Assembly (NCBI GenBank): GCA_019634385.1
Contig: JAHQVK010000101.1
Location: 1 to 35,551, forward strand
Origin: Myxococcales bacterium
Lineage (GTDB): Bacteria > Myxococcota > Kuafuiibacteriia > Kuafuiibacteriales > Kuafuiibacteriaceae
DNA length: 35,551 nt
Direction of reading: 5' to 3'
Shown here: piece after piece, positions 18,779 to 27,494 of the stretch
How positions within the stretch are numbered: the stretch's first letter is position 1
Layout of the letters: each line of letters starts with the position of its first letter
The notes under the pieces: generated by a model
Seen by the model: the letters and a program-made list of their open reading frames with translations, nothing else
Told to the model about the DNA's origin: nothing
The model's database searches: none
Translations under genes and position numbers: made by a program

Positions 18779-18858
18779 ACAGAATCGATGGAGCCTGCAT
18801 TCACGACCGTTGTATGGCATAACACTCCCGCGTGAACTGGAACATCCGTCGATTCTGT
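18779..18858. other. large imperfect stem-loop between rplQ and the lipoprotein cluster
   Basis: ACAGAATCGATGGA (18779-18792) pairs with TCCGTCGATTCTGT (18845-18858): 14 pairs with one G-U in RNA. Inside, TTCACG (18800-18805) pairs with CGTGAA (18831-18836). There is no T-run to make it a simple terminator. It could be a structured 5' leader of the lipoprotein gene that starts 69 bases later, an RNA element, or a decayed repeat. Confidence 0.4.
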
Positions 18859-18926
18859 CGATCTACGTACGAATCAGACCACAAATATCGTTGTGTTTCA
18901 GTCAACGCGGATTGGGAGACATGATG

Positions 18927-19526
18927 ATGAATCGGTATCTAGTTGTTGCTTTTGTGGGGTCATCATTGGTGGCTTGCGGTGGCGGTGGTTCCCAGCAGAG
19001 CGGGGTGGCCACGGGAGCTGTGACGCCAAATGGTCCGGTTGTAGAGTACCCAGAATGGGTCATGAAGGGTTCTGGGGCTTTCGGCGGCGAAAAGCGGATT
19101 TTCTACGGTGTAGGGGCGGCATCGGGCATCCGGAACCATGCGCTTGCTCGAACAACCGCTGGTGGTAGAGCTCGCGCGGAGCTGTCCAAGGTCTTTTCGA
19201 CCTACTCTGCTTACCTCATGAAAGACTATTCAGGAAGTACTACTGCTGGTGATATGAGCGCGTCGGACGAGCAGCAGATGGTGGAGCAAGCTATCAAAAC
19301 CTTCTCAGCGACCACTCTTACTGGCGTAGAAATTGTGGATCACTGGATTCACCCCACCGATGGAACTATCTACGCGCTCGCACGAATGGATGTTGAAGGA
19401 TTTGAAGAAATGATCAACCGACATCGTCAATTGAGTGCGGCCGTCAAGGAGCGGGTCAAAGAATCCTCGGACGCAGCGTTTAACGAGCTCGAAGAGGAAG
19501 AAGCTAAAGCAGCCGAGCGACCGTAA
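18927..19526 (+). CDS. LPP20-family outer-envelope lipoprotein
   Basis: The 199-residue protein begins with a signal peptide ending in the lipobox LVAC, acylated at Cys17, followed by a glycine-rich linker. From about residue 40 it has an LPP20-like domain: EYPEWVMKGSGAF, then FYGVGAASGIRNHALARTTA and STYSAYLMKDY. It ends in a charged helix. Three ATG codons stand in a row; the third (18927) has the best spacing to GGGAG. It is paralogous to the N-terminal part of the lipoprotein at 22887-24461. LPP20 proteins are surface or periplasmic lipoproteins of unclear function. A strong terminator follows. Confidence 0.8.
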   Translation: MNRYLVVAFVGSSLVACGGGGSQQSGVATGAVTPNGPVVEYPEWVMKGSGAFGGEKRIFYGVGAASGIRNHALARTTAGGRARAELSKVFSTYSAYLMKDYSGSTTAGDMSASDEQQMVEQAIKTFSATTLTGVEIVDHWIHPTDGTIYALARMDVEGFEEMINRHRQLSAAVKERVKESSDAAFNELEEEEAKAAERP

Positions 19527-19535
19527 TCTTTCTCA

Positions 19536-19588
19536 CGTCGAAGCAGATGGGCATCTCCCTTGCCCTTCTGTTTCGACGCAAGTTTTTA
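19536..19588 (+). terminator. Rho-independent terminator after the LPP20 gene
   Basis: The arms 19536-19553 and 19561-19578 are complementary at 16 of 18 positions, around the seven-base loop TCTCCCT. CA and then AGTTTTT follow. The shape and T-run are those of an intrinsic terminator. It separates the first LPP20 gene from the protease-lipoprotein genes downstream. Confidence 0.85.
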
Positions 19589-19613
19589 CCTAAGGATATG
19601 TGAGGAATAAGTC

Positions 19614-20762
19614 ATGAAGTGGATGCAGCGCATAGAGAACCTTAGCTTTAAGTGGACCCCAGTGTTTGTTTTCACGGTTGTGTTCGTTACGATCGCAGGC
19701 TCGGTCGAAGCCCGTCCACTAACGCCTCGTGAGATCTATGAGAAGTGTGCCAAAGGTGTGGTGTTGGTTTTTGGGACGGATGGGGGATCTCGAGGGAACG
19801 CCGGTACCGGCTCCATAGTTTCATCAGATGGGCAGATTATAACAAATGCACACGTCGTAAGCAGACGAGGTCGGAGATATCGAAAGATTAGGGTCTTTTT
19901 AAAGCCCGATGAACTCACTGGTTCAACTAAGAATGACCTTAGGCAGAGTTATTCAGCGGTGGTTGTGGATCTGGACGCCAGTCTGGATGTGGCTTTGTTG
20001 AAGATGGTGGAGCCCCCTCCTAATCTAACGGTTATTGACTTTGTTAGTCCCAAGCACGTGGCAATCGGTGAACCAGTAGTCGCAATTGGTCATCCTGAAA
20101 CAGGCGGCTTGTGGACCCTCACTACGGGAACCATTTCTGCGGTGGTGGCAAATTTCCAGCGTAAGCCGGGTAAGCATGTTTTTCAAACTGATGCTTCTGT
20201 GAATCGAGGCAATTCAGGGGGCCCGCTGCTGAATGCTTATGGGCAGATGGTGGGTATTAATACCTCCATTTCGCGGAGAGCGGATGATGGTTTGGCCATT
20301 ACTGATATCAATTTTAGTCTGAAGAGTTCGGTGGCCGTGGAGTGGATGAATCGCCGAAGAGTACTGAGGGTGGCTTACGCAGAGCCTCCCCGCGCTTCCT
20401 CGATGCCTCCAGTGGTGGCAGTTCCGTATCAAAAGTACCAACCACAGAAGGCGGAGGCGATCACCGTTGTTACGCCTCGTAGAGGTCAACAGGTGGCTGA
20501 AGATCCAGAGTTTGCTAAGTTGGCTGCTCGAGCACATCTTGCGAGTGACGACCGAGATCTTCCGGATGGTGGTGAGGGTGATAAGGCCGAGTTTCCCCTA
20601 CATCCTAAGCATCTCACTAAAACTCGCCCGTATCAGATGGATGAATTTGTTCAGGAGCGGATTCGGGTCATGAAAGAGCTTGAGGATATGATGGATGGTA
20701 TGCGGCAGCGCATTGACAAGAAACGGCAAGGAAAAAAGCCAAACGGTCTGGGGCTCTGGTAG
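19614..20762 (+). CDS. secreted trypsin-like (HtrA/DegP-type) serine protease without PDZ domain
   Basis: The 382-residue protein has an N-terminal hydrophobic signal sequence (residues 14-33, likely cleaved after VEA) and an S1 trypsin-like domain. The triad is visible: His80 in TNAHVV, Asp125 in LDVALLK and Ser201 in NRGNSGGPL. There is no PDZ domain, unlike DegP or DegS. Instead a proline- and charge-rich C-terminal region of about 140 residues ends in a predicted helix (MKELEDMMDGMRQRI). It lies ten bases upstream of an LpoB-like lipoprotein gene, so a role in envelope maintenance is likely (inference). A GAGGAA precedes the ATG. Confidence 0.85.
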   Translation: MKWMQRIENLSFKWTPVFVFTVVFVTIAGSVEARPLTPREIYEKCAKGVVLVFGTDGGSRGNAGTGSIVSSDGQIITNAHVVSRRGRRYRKIRVFLKPDELTGSTKNDLRQSYSAVVVDLDASLDVALLKMVEPPPNLTVIDFVSPKHVAIGEPVVAIGHPETGGLWTLTTGTISAVVANFQRKPGKHVFQTDASVNRGNSGGPLLNAYGQMVGINTSISRRADDGLAITDINFSLKSSVAVEWMNRRRVLRVAYAEPPRASSMPPVVAVPYQKYQPQKAEAITVVTPRRGQQVAEDPEFAKLAARAHLASDDRDLPDGGEGDKAEFPLHPKHLTKTRPYQMDEFVQERIRVMKELEDMMDGMRQRIDKKRQGKKPNGLGLW

Positions 20763-20772
20763 GAAACAAGCC

Positions 20773-21402
20773 ATGCGTAGCTCGTTAATCTTGATTGCGG
20801 CTTTTTTTATGATCTTTGAAACTGTCGCTTGCAGTAGTTCTACCCCGCGGCGGGTGACTCGTACGAATCCAACGAGTGTTGAAGGTGGGGATCTATCTGG
20901 TTACTGGAACGATATTGATGCTGGGCAGGTTGCCCAAACGCTCACAGGGCAGCTTGTGGGCGCTGGATGGCTTGCGGAACATTACCGGGCCTCAGCCGGT
21001 GACGAAAGACCAGTGATAAAGCTCATGGGGGTCATTAAACGCACCGATGATCGTAATGTTAACGAGCAGTTTTTTGGTAAACAGATAGAGCGCTTTCTTC
21101 TCAACTCCGGCAGGGTTCGGGTAGTGGCCGCTGCCGGGCAGGAGGGCATTAATACCCGAGAGCGGGAACGGCAATCGGTACATGCTAGTGATGAGTCTAC
21201 CAAAACTCAGCAGAATGAGCTTGGGGCAGATTATACTCTCCAAACCATTGTTAACTCACAAAATGAGACCGACGGTGGTGGTCGATCAGTTCGTGCTTAT
21301 CTCGTAAATATGGAGTTGGTGAACGTGGAAACACAGGAGAAAGTCTGGATTGGCGAAAAAGCAATACGCAAAGTGATCGCACAATCTCGTGCGCGATGGT
21401 AG
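20773..21402 (+). CDS. LpoB-like lipoprotein (penicillin-binding protein activator family)
   Basis: The 209-residue product starts with a signal peptide and lipobox TVAC (Cys20). The following domain, with SGYWNDIDAGQVAQTLTGQL, VIKLMGVIKRTDDRNVN, an ELGADYTLQTIV strand and VNMELVNVETQEKVWIGEKAIRK, is characteristic of the LpoB family, outer-membrane lipoproteins that activate peptidoglycan synthases. I start at the ATG at 20773, after AGGAAA; the upstream extension of the frame overlaps the protease and lacks a signal. It begins ten bases after the protease gene and 34 before a COG3014-like gene. The actual PBP partner is unknown. Confidence 0.8.
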   Translation: MRSSLILIAAFFMIFETVACSSSTPRRVTRTNPTSVEGGDLSGYWNDIDAGQVAQTLTGQLVGAGWLAEHYRASAGDERPVIKLMGVIKRTDDRNVNEQFFGKQIERFLLNSGRVRVVAAAGQEGINTRERERQSVHASDESTKTQQNELGADYTLQTIVNSQNETDGGGRSVRAYLVNMELVNVETQEKVWIGEKAIRKVIAQSRARW

Positions 21403-21436
21403 ACGCATTTTATTTCGTGGCTTAGGTTCTCTAACG

Positions 21437-22798
21437 ATGAAACCGACGTATGCGGCGGTTGTTATCCTTATCGCGTTTCTGTCTATTGGCTGCCGATCAC
21501 AGGCTGGATTTATTCGACAGTATCGACAGGATTTACGTCCGTCGATGGTTCGTGGTGACTGGGATGCAGTGGCTCGAAGCCTCAAAACATCTCACGGTGT
21601 GGTCTACAAGAATGAAGATCGCGTCATGTATTGGCTCAATCGTGGGATTGCGCTGCATTATGCCCGGAAGTACAAGGCCTCTTCTGAGGTGCTGTTTCGT
21701 GCTGAGACAGAAATGCAGGACTTATTCACCAAGTCGATCTCAGAAGAAATCGGTAAATTTGTTCTCACCGAGTCTATACAAACTTACACTGGTGAAGACT
21801 ATGAGCGAACTATCTCTTATCTATACACCACTCTCAATGCTCTGAAGCAAAATAGGCTGCAAGATGCGCTTGTTGAAGCTCGACGAGCGGATGCTTTTCT
21901 CCAGAAGATGCGGGTCCGGTTTGAAGGTAAGGACGGCCTAGGAACTTTATATACCCAAGATGCATTTATATTGTGGCTCATCGGGTACTTGCTAGAAATG
22001 GGTGGAGACTACACAGATGCTTATTTGGCCTATGTAGATGCTCAAGAGGCTTATAAGAAAGTTTACGCACCGGAGTTTGGAGTCCCGATGCCCACCTATT
22101 TGGTGGGGGACTTGTACCGGGCGGCCATTCTTGCGGGACGTCACGATGAAGCTGCTCGCTGGAAAAAAGAAAATAGTGACGCAGAGGACAGCTATAAGGC
22201 ACTTACCGCGGGGTATGCTGAAGTGGTGGTCATTCAAGGGCATGGTGAAGCTCCGTTCAAGCGTGAGCAGAATTTCACCACTCCGTTACCGGACGGATAT
22301 CTACTTCGGGTGGCCATTCCTCAGATTGTTGCTGCGCCGGAGATAAAAAGTGGCTCTCGGCTGCTACTAGGACGATCGGTGGTGGATTTTGAGTTGGCAG
22401 AGTCAGTGACTGCTATTGCTGTCAAAAACTTTCAAAAACGGGAAAAAGGGATAAAGGCGCGGGCGATCGCGCGGGCTGCTATAAAGTTTGGCGTAACTAA
22501 AGCGGTTTCGGAGGGGGTGAAAGGAGATGCTTCAGATACAGGGCGAGAGCTTTTGGGGAATCTTCTTAATATTGGTGGCGGACTCTTTTCAGCTGCGGTG
22601 GAGGGGGCTGATATTCGGTCTTGGACTCTGCTGCCCGCAGAGTTTCGATTAGCACGGATGTGGGTGCCACAGGGCAAGTATAGCCTACAGGTGATATCTG
22701 TGACAAAATCAGGCAGCTACCAGTCAACATTGTTTCGAGATCAAATTGAGCTCGAACGGGGTCAGCGTCACGTAGTGAGTGTGCGAAGCCTCCAATAA
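21437..22798 (+). CDS. COG3014-like TPR lipoprotein
   Basis: The 453-residue protein has a signal peptide with lipobox SIGC (Cys19). Its first half is helical and TPR-like: DRVMYWLNRGIALHYARKY, SISEEIGKFVLTESIQTYTGEDYERTISYLYTTLNAL and DALVEARRADAFLQKM. I recognise this pattern in COG3014, a family often encoded beside LpoB-like genes. The second half contains a hydrophobic glycine-rich stretch (LLGNLLNIGGGLFSAAVEG) and beta-rich sequence ending in RGQRHVVSVRSLQ. The start at 21437 is set by the lipobox; a ribosome binding site is weak. Function of the family is not established to my knowledge. Confidence 0.75.
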   Translation: MKPTYAAVVILIAFLSIGCRSQAGFIRQYRQDLRPSMVRGDWDAVARSLKTSHGVVYKNEDRVMYWLNRGIALHYARKYKASSEVLFRAETEMQDLFTKSISEEIGKFVLTESIQTYTGEDYERTISYLYTTLNALKQNRLQDALVEARRADAFLQKMRVRFEGKDGLGTLYTQDAFILWLIGYLLEMGGDYTDAYLAYVDAQEAYKKVYAPEFGVPMPTYLVGDLYRAAILAGRHDEAARWKKENSDAEDSYKALTAGYAEVVVIQGHGEAPFKREQNFTTPLPDGYLLRVAIPQIVAAPEIKSGSRLLLGRSVVDFELAESVTAIAVKNFQKREKGIKARAIARAAIKFGVTKAVSEGVKGDASDTGRELLGNLLNIGGGLFSAAVEGADIRSWTLLPAEFRLARMWVPQGKYSLQVISVTKSGSYQSTLFRDQIELERGQRHVVSVRSLQ

Positions 22799-22886
22799 CT
22801 AATCTCGCCGGTGGTGAGGCCGGCTGAATGTCACACTGTCCGCTTCTTCCGCATTTGTTCTGTCTATCGAGGTATGATGCGTTTCG

Positions 22887-24461
22887 GTGAAAGCATTAAC
22901 TGGTTATAGTGTGTTGCCCGTGCTCATTTGGGGCCTTTGGAGTTGCGCGAGTTCCCCTGGCGTACAAGGTGCTCATTCGGTTGTTCCTCAGTCGGGACCA
23001 TCATGGGTGCTTCAAGGTTCACGGGTGGAGGGCCGGAGGATTTTCGGTGTCGGCTCCGCGTCCAATATTCGCAATAAGGAGCTCGCGCTCTCCACCGCTC
23101 AAAATCGCGGACGCTCAGAGATTGCTCGTCTGGTATCCACCTACTCGGCTTCGTTGATGCGTGATTACCAGAGCTCTTTGAGTGGTTCGGGAGCGGAGGA
23201 ACAAGGAGCTCAGGCCGTGGAGCAAGTGATCCGTACCTATTCTGCGGAGCTGCTATCAGGTGCCCAGCAATCTGATGCCTGGTACCATCCAGATACCAGT
23301 ACTTGGTATGTGCGAATGGTTCTTAACGTAGATCGGTCAGAGGCGATCGCCGCGGTGGCTTCTGCTTCGGGGGGGAAATCTATGGCCAACTGGGTACGAG
23401 ATAACCAGGCCCGGGTGCTTGCTGAACTAGAACAAGAGATGCGTCCTCTGCCTCGTCCTCCTCGTGAATCAGCTTCATGGTCCGGGATGTCACCGGTGAA
23501 CAACTTTTTATCTGCGGGGTCGCAGAACACTAAGCCGGACTGGGTCGATGGGGCCTGTGAGCGTTCTCGGTATCTCTGTGGTAGTGGGGAGGCAGCTACG
23601 CCAACCGAGGCGGATCAACGGGCTCGTGCGGCACTATCTCTGATCTTCGAGGCTAATATCCAAGCGGTGTCTAAGAGTTTTCAGAAGGCGGTTCGAGAGG
23701 TGAGTCAGCGTACAGGGGAGACATGGAAAGAAGTAGAGACCGTTTCTGATCATTCGATGGTGTCTACAAATAAGACCATCGTATTGTCGGACATAGTTGA
23801 ACGGTGGGTGTCGCCTCAGAAACGGGTTTGGAGTCTGGCGGTGGTGGATAGAGCCAAAGCGTCATCTGTTCTCCGCCAGCAGATGACGGTCTTAGATAAG
23901 AAGATTGAGGATGAATTGCTGGATGCTCGCCGGTCGAAAGACCCGATCTCTAAGTTACCAAAATTAAGAGCTGTGCTCCGCAGCTTGAGTGAGCGAGCGG
24001 CGCTAGAGGCGGATTTCCGAGTTGTTTCGACCAATGGTCGGGCGCCGGTCGGTATGGTGAAATGGCAGGATGTGGTGGCGTTGATTGAAGAAACGTCGAC
24101 CAATCTTTCCATCGGTTTGCATGTGACGGGGGACGCTGCGGAACATATTCGGGGATGTATGGAAGATGCGTTTACTAGCAAGGGGTACCAACTAAGTTAT
24201 GAGCAGAAGGGTGAAGACGTTCAGATAGAAGTTGAAATGCGCTCAGCCGATCTGGGTAAACTGTCTGGTGGGCAGGTTGTTCAGGCCAACCTGGTTGTAC
24301 GATTGATCAATGGCCGAAGTCGTCGAACGATACGCACCTTGCGCGATTCAACGAAGGCAACACGTCGGTCAGTCTCTGCGGCTGAACGAACGGCCGCTGT
24401 GAAACTATGCAAAAAGAAAATCCCGGTGATTCTTCGAGATATTGATCGGCTCTTTAACTAG
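22887..24461 (+). CDS. large lipoprotein with two LPP20-like domains
   Basis: The 524-residue protein starts at a GTG; no in-frame ATG nearby keeps the signal peptide, which ends in the lipobox LWSC (Cys20). A first LPP20-like domain (about residues 38-160, with IFGVGSASNIRNKELALSTAQNRG) is paralogous to the protein at 18927-19526. A second, more divergent copy follows (about 215-330, with YLCGSGEAATPTEADQRAR), then a C-terminal alpha/beta domain (about 400-524) that I cannot name. The stop codon TAG lies in a CTAGGGCGTG sequence like the MITE ends at 29106 and 29594, so the true C-terminus may have been altered by insertion. Confidence 0.75.
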   Translation: MKALTGYSVLPVLIWGLWSCASSPGVQGAHSVVPQSGPSWVLQGSRVEGRRIFGVGSASNIRNKELALSTAQNRGRSEIARLVSTYSASLMRDYQSSLSGSGAEEQGAQAVEQVIRTYSAELLSGAQQSDAWYHPDTSTWYVRMVLNVDRSEAIAAVASASGGKSMANWVRDNQARVLAELEQEMRPLPRPPRESASWSGMSPVNNFLSAGSQNTKPDWVDGACERSRYLCGSGEAATPTEADQRARAALSLIFEANIQAVSKSFQKAVREVSQRTGETWKEVETVSDHSMVSTNKTIVLSDIVERWVSPQKRVWSLAVVDRAKASSVLRQQMTVLDKKIEDELLDARRSKDPISKLPKLRAVLRSLSERAALEADFRVVSTNGRAPVGMVKWQDVVALIEETSTNLSIGLHVTGDAAEHIRGCMEDAFTSKGYQLSYEQKGEDVQIEVEMRSADLGKLSGGQVVQANLVVRLINGRSRRTIRTLRDSTKATRRSVSAAERTAAVKLCKKKIPVILRDIDRLFN

Positions 24462-24623
24462 GGCGTGTTTTCAACCTATAGGTATGCTCGCCACGTCGTC
24501 AGAGCGTTTCACGAAAAGCCTGGCTCGATAGCTACACACATGGCTAAATCAACCGGCTGCTAGCCTCTTCGTACGAGTCCGAATTTTCAGTTAGTTCCTC
24601 ACGGATCTTAAAGGCACGCCCAG
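24458..24623. repeat. candidate degenerate MITE, family A
   Basis: The left end CTAGGGCGTGTTTTC (24458-24472) resembles the family A terminal repeat seen at 29106 and 29594. The right end CTTAAAGGCACGCCCAG (24607-24623) is its imperfect inverse. The 166-base length fits the family (173-188). The interior is not obviously similar to the other copies. The left end supplies the stop codon of the lipoprotein gene. The remaining gap to 24742 shows no gene or clear terminator. Confidence 0.4.
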
Positions 24624-24742
24624 CATGTGTTTTCGGATTCAGACGAAGATCATTGCTTACATCCGGTTCACGGAAGGTTCGATGACCTCGGGAAAATCCA
24701 TCCGATGAGTATCGTGTTTGGCACGGGTTCTTCGAAGAGTCT

Positions 24743-25654
24743 TTACAAGGGGGTATGGGTTAGGCAGGCTATGACGTACACACCAAACTCTAGATAGTAT
24801 AGGTGCCAGATTCTTTGGTAGAGTTTTGCTATATCGTCCGGTTTGACTAGAGGCTGCCATGGAGCAGTTTTTAGGAGAGCATATGAAGGTATGGCGTGCC
24901 CAAGAACCATAACCGTACCGTTCATTCCTCGAATCCCTGCTATAGCCGAAAGCATGATCACTACATAGAGGGCAATCAAGATACAGACCGCCATTTGTGT
25001 GATACGGTGGGGGCCGTAGCGCACGCTAAACGTACGTACACTGTGGGCTTGGTCGCCAGCCACGTCTGGTGCATCTTTAAGGAGCGCGATAACCAGCATA
25101 AATGTTACGATGAAGGCCGTAAAAATAATGAGATGAAACGGTATATATGGGTCTTGATGTAGTCCTACACAAAAAGTCAGCCATAGACCTAGGTTTCCGA
25201 CCACTCCTCTGGATAGAACTATACTTAGCATAGCCAACACTGGAAACCGTTTAAGGCGCAGTGGGGGCAATGAATATACCGAGCCTACGATAAAAACGGT
25301 CCCGATGGTGAATAGTAACCACCATCCACCGATCCACGCGAGTCCTAGGGCAAGGAGTCCGGAGCAAAGAATAATTGTCAACGCTTCCGTGATTCTAAGT
25401 CGCTGTGAGGGAATAGGTAGATGAGGTTTGTTGATATGATCAATGTCAATGTCAGTCAGTTGGTTGAGGCCAACAATGTACATATTCACTGCGAGAGCGG
25501 CGCCTAAGCTAGTGAACAACAGAGATAGATTCGAGCCTTGGGCTTCGTGGCTGGCTACAAGATATAAGGTTACTACCGCAAGGGTGGAGCCAATAATGGT
25601 GTGTGGCCTAGAAAAATCCCACAAGGCATGAAGGTAGTGAAGATGTTGTTTCAT
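24743..25654 (-). CDS. homogentisate prenyltransferase (UbiA superfamily, HPT/VTE2-like)
   Basis: This membrane enzyme should condense homogentisate with phytyl or geranylgeranyl diphosphate, the committed step of tocopherol or tocotrienol synthesis. The 303 residues have the start LHALWDFSRPHTIIGSTLAV and both Mg-diphosphate motifs: NQLTDIDID (64-72) followed by HINKPHLPI, and KDAPDVAGD (193-201). SLPPLRLKRFPVLAML and LYQRIWHLYYLEFGVYVIA complete the resemblance to cyanobacterial HPT (Slr1736). About eight or nine membrane helices are apparent. It is last of four overlapping genes; its start overlaps the preceding stop by four bases. A plastoquinone-type homogentisate prenyltransferase is less likely given the neighbours. 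Confidence 0.88.
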   Translation of the reverse strand: MKQHLHYLHALWDFSRPHTIIGSTLAVVTLYLVASHEAQGSNLSLLFTSLGAALAVNMYIVGLNQLTDIDIDHINKPHLPIPSQRLRITEALTIILCSGLLALGLAWIGGWWLLFTIGTVFIVGSVYSLPPLRLKRFPVLAMLSIVLSRGVVGNLGLWLTFCVGLHQDPYIPFHLIIFTAFIVTFMLVIALLKDAPDVAGDQAHSVRTFSVRYGPHRITQMAVCILIALYVVIMLSAIAGIRGMNGTVMVLGHAIPSYALLKTAPWQPLVKPDDIAKLYQRIWHLYYLEFGVYVIACLTHTPL

Positions 25655-26508
25655 GAACTTGTACCTTGTTTACGAGCTGCTATGACCGTGTAGCGTACGA
25701 GCCCTTGTGAAAGTCCTTGCCGCATAGACCACCCGCCACTAGCTCCTTTTATCATCGTCAACCCGCCCTTTGCTAGTGCTTGTACACCCTTGAGCGTGAA
25801 CATGCTGTTGATGACTGCATGCCAGAAGGGAGTGACGTATGAAGACCAATCCTCAGTTTGGATGTTCTCATAAGCTAGCTCATCAAGGAGGGTCTCGTAT
25901 GTTGATAAGGGCACCCATGTTAGCGAATCCTGGTAGGCGTGGCTGATGCGACTAAGCAACCGAAGCTCTGCTGGAGACAGTTCGGGAGGCGCAGGACGAT
26001 GGCACCATGTGGCCATGATGATATGTCCCCCCGGACGAAGCACTCGATCACATTCTTTTAGGAAGGTTTGCTTGCAGGGCATATGTTCGCCACTCTCTAG
26101 CGACCAAACCATATCAAAGCTCTCGTCGGCAAATGGTGTTTGGTTGGCGTCACCCACATGAAAACGTACATCTGGTTGACTGATAGAAAGCTTTTCCGCG
26201 ATGCTTCGTTGAACGGGGCTGAGGGTTATACCATCAACCTCGGCCCCATAGTGTAAAGCTAGCCATCGGGTGCTGCCGCCCACACCGCAGCCCGCGTCGA
26301 GTATGTGACGAATGCTTTCATTCTTTGGCGCGCCGCTCCAGTTAATGAGCGCGGATATCATATCAACCTGCGCCTGCTGATGGTTTTGGGCGGTGCTTTT
26401 TTGGGGGACGTAGTAGCCGTGATGGAGATGTTCACCCCAAACATGTACCCACCCTTGGGTGGTCTGGTCGTAGAGTTTCTGGATTCTCTCGTGTAGGCCC
26501 AGCGTCAT
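25651..26508 (-). CDS. gamma-tocopherol methyltransferase-like SAM methyltransferase (VTE4-like)
   Basis: It should methylate the chromanol ring of gamma- or delta-tocopherol using S-adenosylmethionine. The 285 residues open with LYDQTTQGWVHVWGEHLHHGYY. SAM motif I is LDAGCGVGG (70-78), then GITLSPVQ and FDMVWSLESGEHMPCK. The tail EDWSSYVTPFWHAVINSMFTLKG resembles plant and cyanobacterial gamma-TMT, distinguishing it from the MPBQ-type enzyme upstream. It overlaps the cyclase gene by four bases and the prenyltransferase gene by four. Other small-molecule methyltransferases share this fold, so the substrate is inferred mainly from context plus the tail. Confidence 0.82.
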   Translation of the reverse strand: MTLGLHERIQKLYDQTTQGWVHVWGEHLHHGYYVPQKSTAQNHQQAQVDMISALINWSGAPKNESIRHILDAGCGVGGSTRWLALHYGAEVDGITLSPVQRSIAEKLSISQPDVRFHVGDANQTPFADESFDMVWSLESGEHMPCKQTFLKECDRVLRPGGHIIMATWCHRPAPPELSPAELRLLSRISHAYQDSLTWVPLSTYETLLDELAYENIQTEDWSSYVTPFWHAVINSMFTLKGVQALAKGGLTMIKGASGGWSMRQGLSQGLVRYTVIAARKQGTSS

Positions 26509-27494
26509 AAGCGGGATCTCCTAGATGGCAGGCGCGAGCTTAACTTGTTAATATCACCATGGATTTCGTAGGCTGCCTGCCGTCCGGTTCCGTTGTACAC
26601 TGTGTGTCCAAGGTGATCCACCAAGCGGGTGTAGAGATTTCCTGGCATATGTTCCTGAACCGTATGGTCCATGGAGGTGGTGGAGGGGATATGAACGGAG
26701 GTTGCAGAGCCGCCTTCAGCTGTAACTTCTAGGCGATAGGAACGATCGTAGATGACCAAGCGGACGCTGTTGCTTCCCGCATTGATGCTTTCTAACCTTG
26801 CTCCAGTGTATGAAGTCATGGGGATCAGTGTGCCGTTTAGCCAAACACCAGCGAGCAGTCCTGGGAAGGTATAGCCGAGCCACGGCACACTAGCTAGCGA
26901 AAGGCTGACACACACCTCGTCATCGGCAAAGCTATGACTTTGCATCCATATCCAATTGCTCGGAAAGCTTCGGCCCCAATCTTTTTCAATATAACCTCGT
27001 CCGCCGCTGAAGTTATATCGCTTGTTGCGAACAACTAGATATCCCTCGAGGGGATGATGGAAACTGACGATGCCATGATAGCACTGCATGAAGGGAGCCC
27101 AGGCGTACCACCCCATTGCCCCTGGGGATATAAGGCTCACCGGCCAAGGGTTCAAAGGGCCAAACTGTACTGAGCCTTGGCAAGTATCGGTATGAATATC
27201 TAATCCATCCGTCCCAAAATGATGCTCCCCGATGGCAATCTCAAACCGGTCTTCTTTACCGGAGAAGCTTTCGATCGGAAACCGGTGGTAGATAGCCGAC
27301 TGCCGGTGGTTAATGAGAATTTGGACGAACGCATGGGCTGAGCCAGGGGAGCGGCCGCGAAAGATACCAGGGATTAGAGCTAGTCCCTCTCCATCGGCCG
27401 TTATGAGTTTGATGTACCAGCCTTCGAAGAACGGTGATCCTGTATTCCGTCCATGAAAACCAGCTGGAGAAAGGATGTTTCTTAGCCAGGGCAT
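26505..27494 (-). CDS. tocopherol cyclase (VTE1-like)
   Basis: Tocopherol cyclase closes the chromanol ring of the prenylated methylbenzoquinol. The 329 residues show the family pattern: FFEGWYIKLI (22-31), GWYAWAPFMQCYHGIVSFHH (about 128-147), and the most diagnostic block GGRGYIEKDWGRSFPSNW with IWMQ (about 164-185). Later come VPWLGYTFPGLLAGVWL and a beta-rich C-terminus with MPGNLYTRLVDHLG. I know this family essentially from plants, algae and cyanobacteria (SXD1/VTE1/Slr1737). The start overlaps the upstream methyltransferase by 13 bases and the stop overlaps the downstream one by four. Confidence 0.9.
   Translation of the reverse strand: MPWLRNILSPAGFHGRNTGSPFFEGWYIKLITADGEGLALIPGIFRGRSPGSAHAFVQILINHRQSAIYHRFPIESFSGKEDRFEIAIGEHHFGTDGLDIHTDTCQGSVQFGPLNPWPVSLISPGAMGWYAWAPFMQCYHGIVSFHHPLEGYLVVRNKRYNFSGGRGYIEKDWGRSFPSNWIWMQSHSFADDEVCVSLSLASVPWLGYTFPGLLAGVWLNGTLIPMTSYTGARLESINAGSNSVRLVIYDRSYRLEVTAEGGSATSVHIPSTTSMDHTVQEHMPGNLYTRLVDHLGHTVYNGTGRQAAYEIHGDINKLSSRLPSRRSRL

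Noticed and set aside
24462-24742. Small antisense frames between the convergent lipoprotein and tocopherol genes
   Set aside because: No binding sites, motifs or codon pattern; the area is better explained by a decayed repeat.
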